From the NCBI GenBank assembly GCA_900544705.1, contig UQWH01000022.1, forward strand, positions 1 through 27,361: a DNA stretch of 27,361 nt. The letters are read 5' to 3'. The position numbers and the translations under genes are program-made. The number at the start of each line of letters is the position of its first letter. Position 1 is the stretch's first letter. Positions 7,704 through 14,841 of this stretch are shown here, piece after piece. This DNA comes from an uncultured Eubacteriales bacterium (GTDB taxonomy: Bacteria > Bacillota > Clostridia > Oscillospirales > Oscillospiraceae). Under the pieces are notes generated by a model. That model saw only the letters and a program-made list of their open reading frames with translations. It did not search any database and was not told the origin of the DNA.

Positions 7704-9000
7704 ACTCTCCGCCGACCACCTTATCCAGCAGTCTTGCGGAAGTACGCTTCGCTTCCCTTGTAGCGTGAGCGTAAATATTCATTGTGGTACTGACATCGGC
7801 ATGTCCGAGAAGCTCCTGCACATCCTTCGGCGCTGCCCTGTTTGAGAGCAGATTGCTCGTGAATGTGTGACGAAGTTGGTGGAAATGAAAGCCCTCCAAG
7901 CCCTCGACCTTTCTGCTTGCCGTCCTGCACATAATCCCTACCGTACTCGGTGATTCGTATGCGCCGTCAGGTCTGAGGCAGACAAAGGATATTTCCTTGT
8001 ACCCCTCTGGGATTTCATCTGTCCTCGGCAGGCTGTAAACCTCGTAGTAAGTACGGTCTTTTTCCTTCACCTCGGTGTAGTAGTTGAGGTGGTAAAGCCC
8101 GCCATACTGGAGGCGGTTTTTGTGCTGTTCGGTTTTCGCCGCTTTGAGGATCGCCGCCAGCGTGTCGCAGAAGTCCACGGTACGGACTTTCTTCCGTTTG
8201 GTCGCTCCTATCTCGGTTTTATGCCTTGCCCCGTTGTAGCGCATACTGCGGCGCACCGTAAGGTACTGCTTGTCAAGGTTGACATCCTGCCAAGTCAAGC
8301 CGCAGACTTCGCCGATGCGAAGCCCCGTGTAGTAGGCAATCTGAATGGGCAGTAAAGCGGGGTTATCTTTCTTTTTCAGAAATTCCTCCAGCTTCAGATA
8401 TTGCTCATGGCTGAGCGTGGGTGTGGAATCGGTATTGCCGTCCTCGTCCGAAAACAGGTCATAGTCCTCTTTTTTGCCCCGCCATACCACATACTGCATC
8501 GGGTTGAAGGTAATCAGCCGTTTGGGGAATACCGCAAAGTGGAACGCTCCTTGCAGGACTGCCGAGAACAAACGCAGATACCCTTTGCTAAGTGCCTTTG
8601 CCGTTGTACCGTCGGGATTTGTCCCGCCGAAGCTGAGAAAATCCATATACGCCTGCAAATGGTCGGCGGTGACGGTTTTCAGCTTTCGGCTGCCGATAGG
8701 GTGCTGCTTGATACGGTTTACCGTACCCTGATATGCCATTACCGTACCGTTGCTGAGACTGCCGGGCTTTAGTTCTTCCTCCACCCACATATCCAGCAGC
8801 ATTCCCACCGTGGCGTTTTCAGACTTTGCAACGAATTTCTTTTCCTCGTAGTCCTCCATCGCCTTGCGGAGCAGGGCTTCCGTTTCGGATTTGCTTTCTG
8901 TTCCCACGAATTCACGCTGTACCAGATTGCCGCTTTCATCTTCGATATAGAAGCGGTAGTACCACTTTTTGCCTTTCTTTCTTACAGAACCTTTTGCCAT
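7702..9000 (-). CDS. int: Tyrosine recombinase integrase (Tn916 Int-like)
   Basis: Excises and integrates the element. The 432-residue protein has an N-terminal arm-type DNA-binding region (MAKGSVRKKGKKWYYRF, 1-17), a SAM-like core-binding domain (about 62-170) and a catalytic domain with the full set: R228 in TGLRIGE, a lysine in TKRKKVRTV (about 267-275), H374 and R377 in HQLRH, H400 in LGHAD and nucleophile Y410 in NIYAH. The ATG at 9000 has AGGAG 10 bases upstream; the 24 extra codons to 9072 have no ribosome binding site. It lies near the left end and reads toward it. The two-domain DNA binding fits the long related inverted ends of the element. Confidence 0.95.
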   Translation of the reverse strand: MAKGSVRKKGKKWYYRFYIEDESGNLVQREFVGTESKSETEALLRKAMEDYEEKKFVAKSENATVGMLLDMWVEEELKPGSLSNGTVMAYQGTVNRIKQHPIGSRKLKTVTADHLQAYMDFLSFGGTNPDGTTAKALSKGYLRLFSAVLQGAFHFAVFPKRLITFNPMQYVVWRGKKEDYDLFSDEDGNTDSTPTLSHEQYLKLEEFLKKKDNPALLPIQIAYYTGLRIGEVCGLTWQDVNLDKQYLTVRRSMRYNGARHKTEIGATKRKKVRTVDFCDTLAAILKAAKTEQHKNRLQYGGLYHLNYYTEVKEKDRTYYEVYSLPRTDEIPEGYKEISFVCLRPDGAYESPSTVGIMCRTASRKVEGLEGFHFHQLRHTFTSNLLSNRAAPKDVQELLGHADVSTTMNIYAHATREAKRTSARLLDKVVGGE

Positions 9001-9022
9001 AGATAAAAACTCCTTTCTATCC

Positions 9023-9054
9023 GTGGCAATCGGGACTGTGACATATGGTGTGCG
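9023..9054 (+). repeat. Internal inverted repeat, copy 1 (upstream of int)
   Basis: Begins GTGGCAATCGGGA, continues CTGTGACATATG and ends GTGCG. The reverse complement occurs at 14811-14841 with small gaps only. The pair encloses XRE through tnpV but not int. Its function is unknown; it could be a recombinase or Xis site, or the end of an older nested transposon. Confidence 0.75.
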
Positions 9055-9107
9055 TAAAGTAAAGAATGTCACTTTTGCCGGTTGGTTTCAATCGGCATAT
9101 TTTTTTG

Positions 9108-9773
9108 TCAAGGTGCCACGGAATTTTCTTTTTCGGCAAGCCTGTTTTCGGCTTCCGTCACTATCCCGAAGAGGTCGCCCATAGATACTTTGGTGCGTCC
9201 CTCATCGTAGATATGTAAAATTCCGTCTAAAAAACGCTTCATATCTTCGATAGGTATTTCCATTTCTTTGCGGTAGACCCGTTCTTCGATTGCGCCCACC
9301 TCAATCGCATACCGCATAATCGACTGCTTCAAGCCCTCGTCCTCCGCCACACGGTCAACCTCCGCCATAGCGTTGGCAAAGTAGTGGCACAGCACCGAGT
9401 ACAGGTCAATCATCTTGCCGAGGAAGGTGGTAAGAAGCTGCTGGTGCGGCTCTCCGCTGACCGTGGAGGAAACCGTATCAAGGTACTTTTTGATATGCTC
9501 CTCAATGTCCTTTTGGCAGAGCGTGCGGGCATCATATTCCTTTTCCTCGGAAAGCCCTGTCAGCCATTCGGGAGTGGTAAGCAGCGCATCGGCAAGACCG
9601 TTGATAATCATAGTACGCTTCGGGTCAACGCCGTCTGCTTCATACCGCTGAATGGTGGATTTGTTTACGCCGATACGCTTTCCAAGCTCAGGCATGGTAA
9701 GGTTTAGTTCTGTTCGGCGCTCTTTTACCCGTTCACCGACTTGTTTTGCGGTGAATTCAATTTCTTTTTTCAA
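9108..9773 (-). CDS. XRE-type repressor of the mobile element
   Basis: A 221-residue protein with an N-terminal helix-turn-helix: VGERVKERRTELNLTMPELG then KRIGVNKSTIQRYEADGV (about 10-50). The rest is a predicted helical region with no recognised domain, likely for oligomerisation or signal sensing. The start is TTG at 9773, with AGGAGG exactly 8 bases upstream; the longer frame to an ATG at 9812 lacks such a site. It is divergent from the excisionase-like gene and faces repeated TTGCAA-type operator sequences, so it most likely represses both itself and xis/mob. Its stop is 107 bp before int, in the same direction. Confidence 0.85.
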   Translation of the reverse strand: MKKEIEFTAKQVGERVKERRTELNLTMPELGKRIGVNKSTIQRYEADGVDPKRTMIINGLADALLTTPEWLTGLSEEKEYDARTLCQKDIEEHIKKYLDTVSSTVSGEPHQQLLTTFLGKMIDLYSVLCHYFANAMAEVDRVAEDEGLKQSIMRYAIEVGAIEERVYRKEMEIPIEDMKRFLDGILHIYDEGRTKVSMGDLFGIVTEAENRLAEKENSVAP

Positions 9774-9797
9774 GGTTTTCACCTCCTGACGAGTATC

Positions 9798-9826
9798 ATT
9801 ATAGCACATCAAAATGCAGATTGCAA
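9798..9826 (-). promoter_or_regulatory. Predicted promoter of the XRE gene
   Basis: On the minus strand TTGCAA (9826-9821), 17 bases, TATAAT (9803-9798), with TG one base before the -10. The -35 box is itself one of the TTGCAA repeats, so autorepression is built in if the repeats are operators. Confidence 0.7.
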
Positions 9827-9935
9827 CCCTGAAACGGGATAAATATTAAAAAAAATTCCTAAACAGTTGCAAAACAGGTTGACGCGAGATTGCAAAATAA
9901 GTATAATTAGGATTGCACAGTTGCAAAACAAGTAT
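9821..9935. promoter_or_regulatory. Operator array between XRE and xis
   Basis: TTGCAA or TTGCAC occurs at 9821, 9867, 9890, 9913 and 9921. The first four are spaced 46, 23 and 23 bp. The longer unit ACAGTTGCAAAACA(A/G)GT occurs twice (9863-9879 and 9917-9933, 16 of 17 identical), and TTGCAAAATAAGTAT at 9890 is a close third. Together they cover both divergent promoters. They are the obvious candidate binding sites of the XRE protein. Confidence 0.65.
9879..9907 (+). promoter_or_regulatory. Predicted promoter of xis and mob genes
   Basis: TTGACG (9879-9884), 17 bases, TATAAT (9902-9907), close to consensus. Transcription would start near 9914. TTGCAA-type repeats lie just before the -35, inside the spacer and just past the -10, which is where a repressor would block it. 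Confidence 0.75.
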
Positions 9936-9955
9936 TTCAAAAGGAGAATGAGATA

Positions 9956-10171
9956 ATGAACGCAGTTAAAATAGGTATGACCATCGAGGAAGCCGCCGAA
10001 TGTACGGGTATCGGCAGGAACACCATGCGGAAATTGGTGGACTGGGGCAAGCTGCCTGTCTTAAAGGTAGGGCGCAAGACCATTATCCGAAGGGACACGC
10101 TGGAGCGTTTTATGACGGTCAATCAAGGCAGAAATCTTCTCAATCAGAATGATGTCCGCCGAGTAGATTGA
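9956..10171 (+). CDS. xis: Excisionase-like small DNA-binding protein
   Basis: A 71-residue protein with a MerR-like winged helix of the excisionase/HTH_17 type: MTIEEAAECTGIGRNTMRKL (8-27), then LPVLKVGRKTIIRRDTLERF (33-52). This is the pattern of the small Xis proteins of Tn916-like elements, which bend DNA for Int during excision. The ATG has AAGGAG 9 bases upstream. First gene after the strong promoter at 9879-9907; the relaxase follows in the same direction after the oriT-like region. The symbol states a role inferred from family and position. Confidence 0.8.
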   Translation: MNAVKIGMTIEEAAECTGIGRNTMRKLVDWGKLPVLKVGRKTIIRRDTLERFMTVNQGRNLLNQNDVRRVD

Positions 10172-10199
10172 CCGTTCTTAAAGCCCTCGGCGTTTGAGA

Positions 10200-10362
10200 G
10201 CGAAATACACCCCTCGCACAAATCTGTCGATTTGTACTCAGGGTATTTCGCCCCTGCGGGGAGCTACCGTATCAACGCTTGCAGGAAATCCCTGCCGCTT
10301 TTGATACGGCGCTGTTCCGTCAGCAAAGCCGCCGAAACAGCAGCAACCGTCAAGACGGTTGC
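10200..10362. other. Candidate origin of transfer (oriT)
   Basis: Three nested or adjacent inverted repeats lie directly before the relaxase gene. (1) GCGAAATAC at 10200-10208 pairs with 10243-10251 and encloses ACAAAT/ATTTGT (10218-10223, 10230-10235). (2) CCGTATCAA at 10267-10275 pairs with 10301-10309, and encloses GCAGG/CCTGC (10281-10285, 10291-10295) between two direct CGCTT copies. (3) GCAACCGTC at 10343-10351 pairs with 10354-10362. Such nested repeats upstream of MobA/MobL genes are typical of oriT. The nick site was not identified; repeat 3 might instead be an operator for mob. Confidence 0.55.
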
Positions 10363-10399
10363 AAAATGAGAACGGTATATTTTAAAGAAAGGTTGGATT

Positions 10400-11812
10400 A
10401 TGGCAAGACACAGCTTCATACAGATGTCGAAGCTGCCTAATGTCAAAGGACGAATATCGTATATCACCAGCCACGCAAGACAGGAAAATCTGTACGCCAC
10501 TTACCGCACCGCCGACAATGCCTTTTGGAATAATCTCGCAAGGGAGAGCCGGCAGGAGTTCCAGCGCAGCGGCGCAGAGGGGAAATGTATTGAGGCAAGG
10601 GAGCTGATTATCGCCCTGCCCGAAGTTTACACGCAGTACGAGCCGCAGCAGGTGCTTGAGGATTTTACAGATGAGTTCCGCAGGCGGTACGGCGTGGAAT
10701 GTGTGTCGGCATTGCACCACAATAAGCGCAAGACCAATTACCACATTCATCTGATTTTCAGCGAAAGGAAGCTGCTTCCTGAGCCTGATGTGAAGATTGC
10801 CACAAGAAGCGTATTCTTTGACGAAACAGGCAAGCGGGTACGCACCAAGAAGGAAATCACAGGTGAGGACGGGCAGATAAGAAAAGGCTGTACCATTATC
10901 AAAAAGGGAGAGGTTTACGAAAGCCATCTGTTCACCGTAAAGGATGACCGCTTCAAGAGAGAGCCTTTTCTTCGGGAGGTAAAAGAGGATTATACAAACC
11001 TTATCAATCTCCATATTGAAAACCCTGAACAGCACCTGAAGGTATTTGACAAAAACAGCGTGTACCTGCCGACAAAGAAAATAGGCAAGAACAATCCCAA
11101 AGCCGAAGAGATTGCAGCCGACAACGCTACAAGGCAGGAATGGAACAGGACAGCGGACATGGCACTTGTATCGGGGATTGAGGAGGCTAAAATACTGGAA
11201 ATCAAACAAACCGAGATACACGACAAGGTTAGCCAATCCATTAAAAGCGAGGGCTGGCTGCCGAATCTGTTCCGCCGTATCGTGAACAAGGCGAAGGACA
11301 TTTTACAAAACCTTATCCGTGAATACGGGATACCGCCGAAGCCCACGCTGGATATTGATATGACAGAGTTCTGCACCATGCGGAATCTAATGATACGGGT
11401 GCAGGATGAGGCAAGAGGGATTAGGAATTTGCAGGACAACATTCTGCCCAAGCTGAAAACACAGCTTGCAGAAACAACAGGGATTTTCAAGGGCAAGGAG
11501 CGCAAAGCCCTTACCGAGCAGATACAGCAGACGGAGCAAGAAATTGACCGCAGGCTGGATAAGCTCCCCGATATTCTCAGGGAGGACGGTTATCCCGATG
11601 TGCAGGCATTCATGGCGACCTATCGGGAGGCGGAAGCCGTTGTGGAACAATACAACCGTGACCTTGCCGAATGGGAGCGTCAGGTGAAACAAAAGAGCAG
11701 ACCGCCAAGACCGCCCGAAAAGGAGAGCGTCCGAAACAGGCTCAGACAGTTGCAGGAGCAGGGCAGACAGCAAAAGCCACGAAAGAAATCCTTTGACAGA
11801 GGCAGCCGATAG
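10400..11812 (+). CDS. MobA/MobL-family relaxase (MOBQ-like)
   Basis: Nicks oriT and pilots the single strand during mobilization. The 470-residue protein carries the metal-binding histidines of HUH relaxases: H106/H107 and H115-I-H117 in NYHIHLIFSER. Y21 in GRISYITS is the likely catalytic tyrosine by position. After the relaxase domain (about 1-230) come charged, probably coiled-coil segments (about 340-440) and a basic proline-rich tail (QKSRPPRPPEKE). The ATG follows a weak AAAGG site 7 bases upstream. No coupling protein or mating-pair genes accompany it. The family is clear; assignment to MOBQ is inferred. Confidence 0.9.
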   Translation: MARHSFIQMSKLPNVKGRISYITSHARQENLYATYRTADNAFWNNLARESRQEFQRSGAEGKCIEARELIIALPEVYTQYEPQQVLEDFTDEFRRRYGVECVSALHHNKRKTNYHIHLIFSERKLLPEPDVKIATRSVFFDETGKRVRTKKEITGEDGQIRKGCTIIKKGEVYESHLFTVKDDRFKREPFLREVKEDYTNLINLHIENPEQHLKVFDKNSVYLPTKKIGKNNPKAEEIAADNATRQEWNRTADMALVSGIEEAKILEIKQTEIHDKVSQSIKSEGWLPNLFRRIVNKAKDILQNLIREYGIPPKPTLDIDMTEFCTMRNLMIRVQDEARGIRNLQDNILPKLKTQLAETTGIFKGKERKALTEQIQQTEQEIDRRLDKLPDILREDGYPDVQAFMATYREAEAVVEQYNRDLAEWERQVKQKSRPPRPPEKESVRNRLRQLQEQGRQQKPRKKSFDRGSR

Positions 11813-11816
11813 GCGA

Positions 11817-11856
11817 AGAAAAACCGCCGCTATGGTTTTACCCATACACGGCGGCA
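11817..11856 (-). terminator. Terminator after the KTR gene
   Basis: On the minus strand, CGGCGG pairs with CCGCCG (plus coordinates 11849-11854 and 11824-11829), with an inner TATGG/CCATA pairing, and TTTTT follows directly. It ends the padR-SEDS-lipoprotein-KTR direction just before the convergent relaxase gene. Confidence 0.7.
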
Positions 11857-11868
11857 TACATATAGAGA

Positions 11869-12045
11869 TTAGTTTTCCTGTTTCTTTATAACGGTTACTT
11901 TCAAGTTCTCTGCTTCTATCAGCGTTTCCTGCTTGCACTTCGGGCAGTAGAGAGGATAGTTTTTCAAGACCGTATCATATCTTGTTCTGTCACGGGTTTT
12001 GTTGCCACAAACAGGACATAATATCCATTCGGCTTGTTTCTGCAT
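11869..12045 (-). CDS. Cysteine-rich KTR protein, 58 residues
   Basis: A short protein, MQKQAEWILCPVCGNKTR at the N-terminus, with two CPxC pairs (CPVC at 10-13 and CPKC at 34-37) that would form a zinc ribbon. CGNKTR is the hallmark of the cysteine-rich KTR family, small proteins found widely in clostridial mobile elements with unknown role. The start is ATG 12045 with a weak AAGG/GGTGAG region upstream. It lies 14 bp after the lipoprotein gene in the same direction and may be cotranscribed with it, and it ends at the terminator facing the relaxase gene. Confidence 0.8.
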   Translation of the reverse strand: MQKQAEWILCPVCGNKTRDRTRYDTVLKNYPLYCPKCKQETLIEAENLKVTVIKKQEN

Positions 12046-12059
12046 ACACTCACCAATCC

Positions 12060-12530
12060 TTACGGTATTTCGTCAATTAACGTTACCGTCCATTTTCCAT
12101 CTAACTGTTCAATATCCCAACGTGAATATGCTTCTCCGTTACCAGAAATGAGAGTATCATCCTTATCGTAATAATCGGCTGAATATTTCACCCAGATATA
12201 TCCCTTCCCATTTTCCTGTTTGGTGGTTACAAGTTCTATCGAAACATCTGCCCGAACCGCCTTATCATCAAAGAAATAGTATCTTTCTAACGCACCGCAG
12301 TCCTCTTTATTCGTACCGTCTCCTGACCCGCAGTAAGACATAATATCCTTTGCTTCTGCTATGAGGTCATTTGCGACCTTTAGCTGTGTTTCATCGGTAC
12401 ACTCGATTTCCATTTCATCGACCTTTTCCTGACCATAATGCTTCACAAGTGTCGAAACGCCTTTACCGCCGCAGGCGGAGAGACTGATTACCATCGTCAA
12501 GAATAGAATAGCACATAAGAATTTTTTCAT
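12060..12530 (-). CDS. Predicted small lipoprotein
   Basis: A 156-residue protein with a lipoprotein signal peptide: basic start MKKF, hydrophobic stretch and lipobox ISLSAC with the lipidated cysteine at C20. The mature part is acidic and soluble in character, with an end (AYSRWDIEQLDGKWTVTLI) resembling small immunity or DUF4829-like folds; this similarity is weak. GGAGG lies 6 bases before the ATG, which overlaps the stop of the upstream membrane protein as ATGA. It is therefore coupled to that gene, and the two may work together at the membrane. Function unknown. Confidence 0.75.
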   Translation of the reverse strand: MKKFLCAILFLTMVISLSACGGKGVSTLVKHYGQEKVDEMEIECTDETQLKVANDLIAEAKDIMSYCGSGDGTNKEDCGALERYYFFDDKAVRADVSIELVTTKQENGKGYIWVKYSADYYDKDDTLISGNGEAYSRWDIEQLDGKWTVTLIDEIP

Positions 12531-13822
12531 AGTTGACCTCCGTTTTTAGCAGCGTTACGCTTGCTTTTTAATTTAATCCAATCCTTTGCAATGCTCTCAT
12601 TGCGGTTTACTGATAGGATAATTCCAACAAGTGCCATATCGTAAATAATGAACATTCCTCCTGTTACAACGAAGGGGACGCACATAAAGAAGTTCGGAAG
12701 AACCCCAATGTCGGATAAGGCAGTGAAAACAATTCGTAAAATATAAATCAACAGCACGGTATTGGTTAGAAGTTTGCCAACCTCTGTATCCTGCTTTTTT
12801 GAAGTCCTGTAAAGGATAGCAAACAATATCCCGAATACAAACAGCAAAAATACAAGTGAAAATTTTCCGTATTCGTACAGGAGCAGGGTGATTGGGTGGT
12901 CATAGAAGTAGCTCATTACCTTCACATCAACAGGCATTCCGCTTTTTCCAATTAACTCCGCTTCACGAAACACCGAAAAGAAATCGAGCTGTTGTAAATA
13001 TCCTGTATTTTCCTGCAAGCGAAAAAGATGATAAAAGCGGCTTAACAGGTACACTCCGATAATAAGAAAAATCAGCATACAAGCCACACCGAAGATATTA
13101 ACACGATTCCATTTCAGCCATTTTAATTTTAACCCGCAGCAAAAGATGAATAGCTCGCAAGCCAACAGCAACACAAAAACTGGAAACGCTTGATTTATTA
13201 ACGCTAAAGTCAGCGGAAAAATAGCATATAGCCAGTAATGTATGATTTTTGTCTCGCTTTCACTGTTCTTTTCATAAAACAGGATTCCGACCAAAACAAT
13301 CGGATAGCATAGCAGCAGGTAGAACAGAAAACCGTATCCAAGCGGTGCAAATCCGTTCCATAATTCATAGAGTAGCCCGAAGATTGCCGCCAGTGAGAGC
13401 AGTCCGTATAACGCTCTTGGAAAGCGAATTAAGACAGTGTAATCAATAAAATACAAAAAAGCAGCAACACAAACTCCAAGCACAATACCGATTATCTTTG
13501 GTACGGTCAGGGATATTGAGGTTAGCATAGCAGAGATTAGAATACCACTCAGCAGCAACACGCCTGCTATGAGCAGCAACAGCCAATTCACTTTCGGGCG
13601 GTGGACAATATCAAGCTCTGTCCCAACTACATCTGCATCGCCCATTTCTTCAATGGCTTTTCTCATTGCTTCTTTCTGATTCAGACCGTTTTCCCGCAAA
13701 GCATCGTATTGGTCGTTTATGTGGTCAGAAAGCTCTCTTGTTGCCACAACCTTTGCTCTGCTCCAACGAATGTATCTTTGAACATCCTTGATATATTCTT
13801 CGGGAGAATTATATTCCTGCAA
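12527..13822 (-). CDS. SEDS (FtsW/RodA)-like membrane protein with N-terminal prefix domain
   Basis: A 431-residue protein. Residues 1-75 form a soluble helical prefix (SPEEYIKDVQRYIRW, then NGLNQKEAMRKAIEEMGD) like the permease prefix domains seen next to PadR genes. From about 79 on there are around ten hydrophobic segments. Near the C-terminus DIGVLPNFFMCVPFVVTGG, then MALVGIILSVNR, resembles the conserved FtsW/RodA/SpoVE end (GxLP...VPLPFxSYGG...LGLLLS). Residues usual in SEDS glycan polymerases look degenerate, so enzymatic activity is doubtful. Start chosen: TTG 13822, 8 bases after GGGGGG and 14 bp inside padR; the frame is open to 13972, but that overlaps padR deeply. Confidence 0.7.
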   Translation of the reverse strand: MQEYNSPEEYIKDVQRYIRWSRAKVVATRELSDHINDQYDALRENGLNQKEAMRKAIEEMGDADVVGTELDIVHRPKVNWLLLLIAGVLLLSGILISAMLTSISLTVPKIIGIVLGVCVAAFLYFIDYTVLIRFPRALYGLLSLAAIFGLLYELWNGFAPLGYGFLFYLLLCYPIVLVGILFYEKNSESETKIIHYWLYAIFPLTLALINQAFPVFVLLLACELFIFCCGLKLKWLKWNRVNIFGVACMLIFLIIGVYLLSRFYHLFRLQENTGYLQQLDFFSVFREAELIGKSGMPVDVKVMSYFYDHPITLLLYEYGKFSLVFLLFVFGILFAILYRTSKKQDTEVGKLLTNTVLLIYILRIVFTALSDIGVLPNFFMCVPFVVTGGMFIIYDMALVGIILSVNRNESIAKDWIKLKSKRNAAKNGGQL

Positions 13823-14156
13823 GCAAAACACCCCCCGACAAAACCTTATTGACTGCGGCAGAGTAGCTTTCCCACTCAGACAGCCGCACCACAAGAAATC
13901 TTTTCCCTTCATCTGTAATCCTGTAATATTTTCTTGTTTTCCCCGCAACAGTTTCTCCGTCATAGGACACAAGATACTGCTTTTGCTCTAAGAGATGGAG
14001 CAGAGGATATAATGTTCCTGCTTTCAATTCAAAAGTATGGTCGGATTGCTTCGCAAGTTCTTCTATCATCTGATACCCATACATATCTTGTTTTTCAAGC
14101 AGCTTCAAAATCAGCATATCTGTATTCCCTGAAATCAGAGATTTATCAATTGCCAT
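13809..14156 (-). CDS. PadR-family transcriptional regulator
   Basis: A 115-residue protein with the PadR winged helix: MLILKLLEKQDMYGYQMIEEL (14-34 region), ELKAGTLYPLLHLLEQKQYL (about 43-62) and RKYYRITDEGKRFL (75-88). GGAGGG precedes the ATG. It is the first gene of an operon with the SEDS-like protein (14-bp overlap) and the lipoprotein. PadR proteins often repress themselves and a neighbouring membrane operon in response to envelope-active compounds. A long imperfect palindrome sits on its promoter. It lies inside the mobile element, so it is cargo regulation rather than transfer control, as far as context tells. Confidence 0.9.
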   Translation of the reverse strand: MAIDKSLISGNTDMLILKLLEKQDMYGYQMIEELAKQSDHTFELKAGTLYPLLHLLEQKQYLVSYDGETVAGKTRKYYRITDEGKRFLVVRLSEWESYSAAVNKVLSGGVLLAGI

Positions 14157-14171
14157 ATATGTCCCTCCTTG

Positions 14172-14220
14172 TATCGACAGTCTACATATCGATTATATAT
14201 AGATTGCCGATATAAGTCAA
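14172..14220 (-). promoter_or_regulatory. padR promoter with palindromic operator
   Basis: On the minus strand TTGACT (14220-14215), 17 bases, TATAAT (14197-14192). Arms TATCGACAGTCTACATA (14172-14188) and TATATAGATTGCCGATA (14196-14212) form an imperfect palindrome, 14 of 17 positions, with a 7-bp centre covering the -10 box. This is the arrangement expected for autorepression by a PadR dimer or dimer pair. Confidence 0.7.
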
Positions 14221-14343
14221 GAGGCAACAGACAACATTCATAAAAAGTTTGCTTTTGGATTGCCAAACCCTATGTTTTCAGCATAATCTCTCTACTGTAG
14301 CGCTTTTAACCCACAAATGCCTTGTGTTAAGCCATATTCTCGT

Positions 14344-14385
14344 CATAAAATACGAGGGGTAAGGCATTTACACCTTTACCCCTCG
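14344..14385 (-). terminator. Terminator after tnpV
   Basis: CGAGGGGTAA (14353-14362) pairs with TTACCCCTCG (14376-14385), 13-base loop; on the minus strand the stem is followed by TATTTTATG. It lies 21 bp past the tnpV stop. The remaining stretch 14221-14343 shows nothing else recognisable. Confidence 0.65.
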
Positions 14386-14406
14386 CTTTGCGTTACCGCC
14401 AGTCTG

Positions 14407-14784
14407 CTATGCGAAGATGATTTCTTTATTCACAATCTCCATCGCACAAGCCCGTATATTATTCATTCTCCTGACCCATTCTAAGGCGTTTTCCGCCTTT
14501 AATTGTTCCGTGATACCCTGTGCCTGCTTCATGCCATCTATGAGCCGTTCAAAGCGTTCCTGCGCCTGTTCGTTGATGCCGGAAAGATAAGTGTTGAGCT
14601 TACCGCTGGTCAGAAGTGTTGTGTAGGTTGCTTTTCTATGTTCTTTCAGGTAGCGTTTGTGCCGCTGTCCCCATATCCCGATAGGCTTTTCTTCTTCGGG
14701 TGGCAAGCTAAGGCACGGCAAATAGTATTCGCCTTGCAGTTCATACCAAAGACCGTTGTTTTCATCATAAATGTACTTGTCCAT
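14407..14784 (-). CDS. tnpV: TnpV-type transposon-encoded protein
   Basis: A 125-residue protein starting MDKYIYDENNGLWYELQGEY and containing PIGIWGQRHKRYLKEHRK (about 35-52) and GITEQLKAENALEWVRRMNN near the C-terminus. This is the pattern of the TnpV family, first named in Tn4451-type clostridial transposons and common in mobile elements; its role is not established. The ATG at 14784 follows GGAGG by 8 bases; an in-frame ATG at 14817 has no such site. It sits alone between the padR operon and the non-coding right end. Confidence 0.85.
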   Translation of the reverse strand: MDKYIYDENNGLWYELQGEYYLPCLSLPPEEEKPIGIWGQRHKRYLKEHRKATYTTLLTSGKLNTYLSGINEQAQERFERLIDGMKQAQGITEQLKAENALEWVRRMNNIRACAMEIVNKEIIFA

Positions 14785-14810
14785 CTTGAAATCCTCCAGT
14801 ATAATATATT

Positions 14811-14841
14811 CGCACATATGTCACAGTTTCCCGATTGCCAC
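14811..14841 (-). repeat. Internal inverted repeat, copy 2 (upstream of tnpV)
   Basis: Read on the minus strand it matches 9023-9054: GTGGCAATCGGGA, CTGTGACATATG, GTGCG, with a 2-base insertion and a 2-base deletion. With copy 1 it encloses 5.8 kb. Confidence 0.75.
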
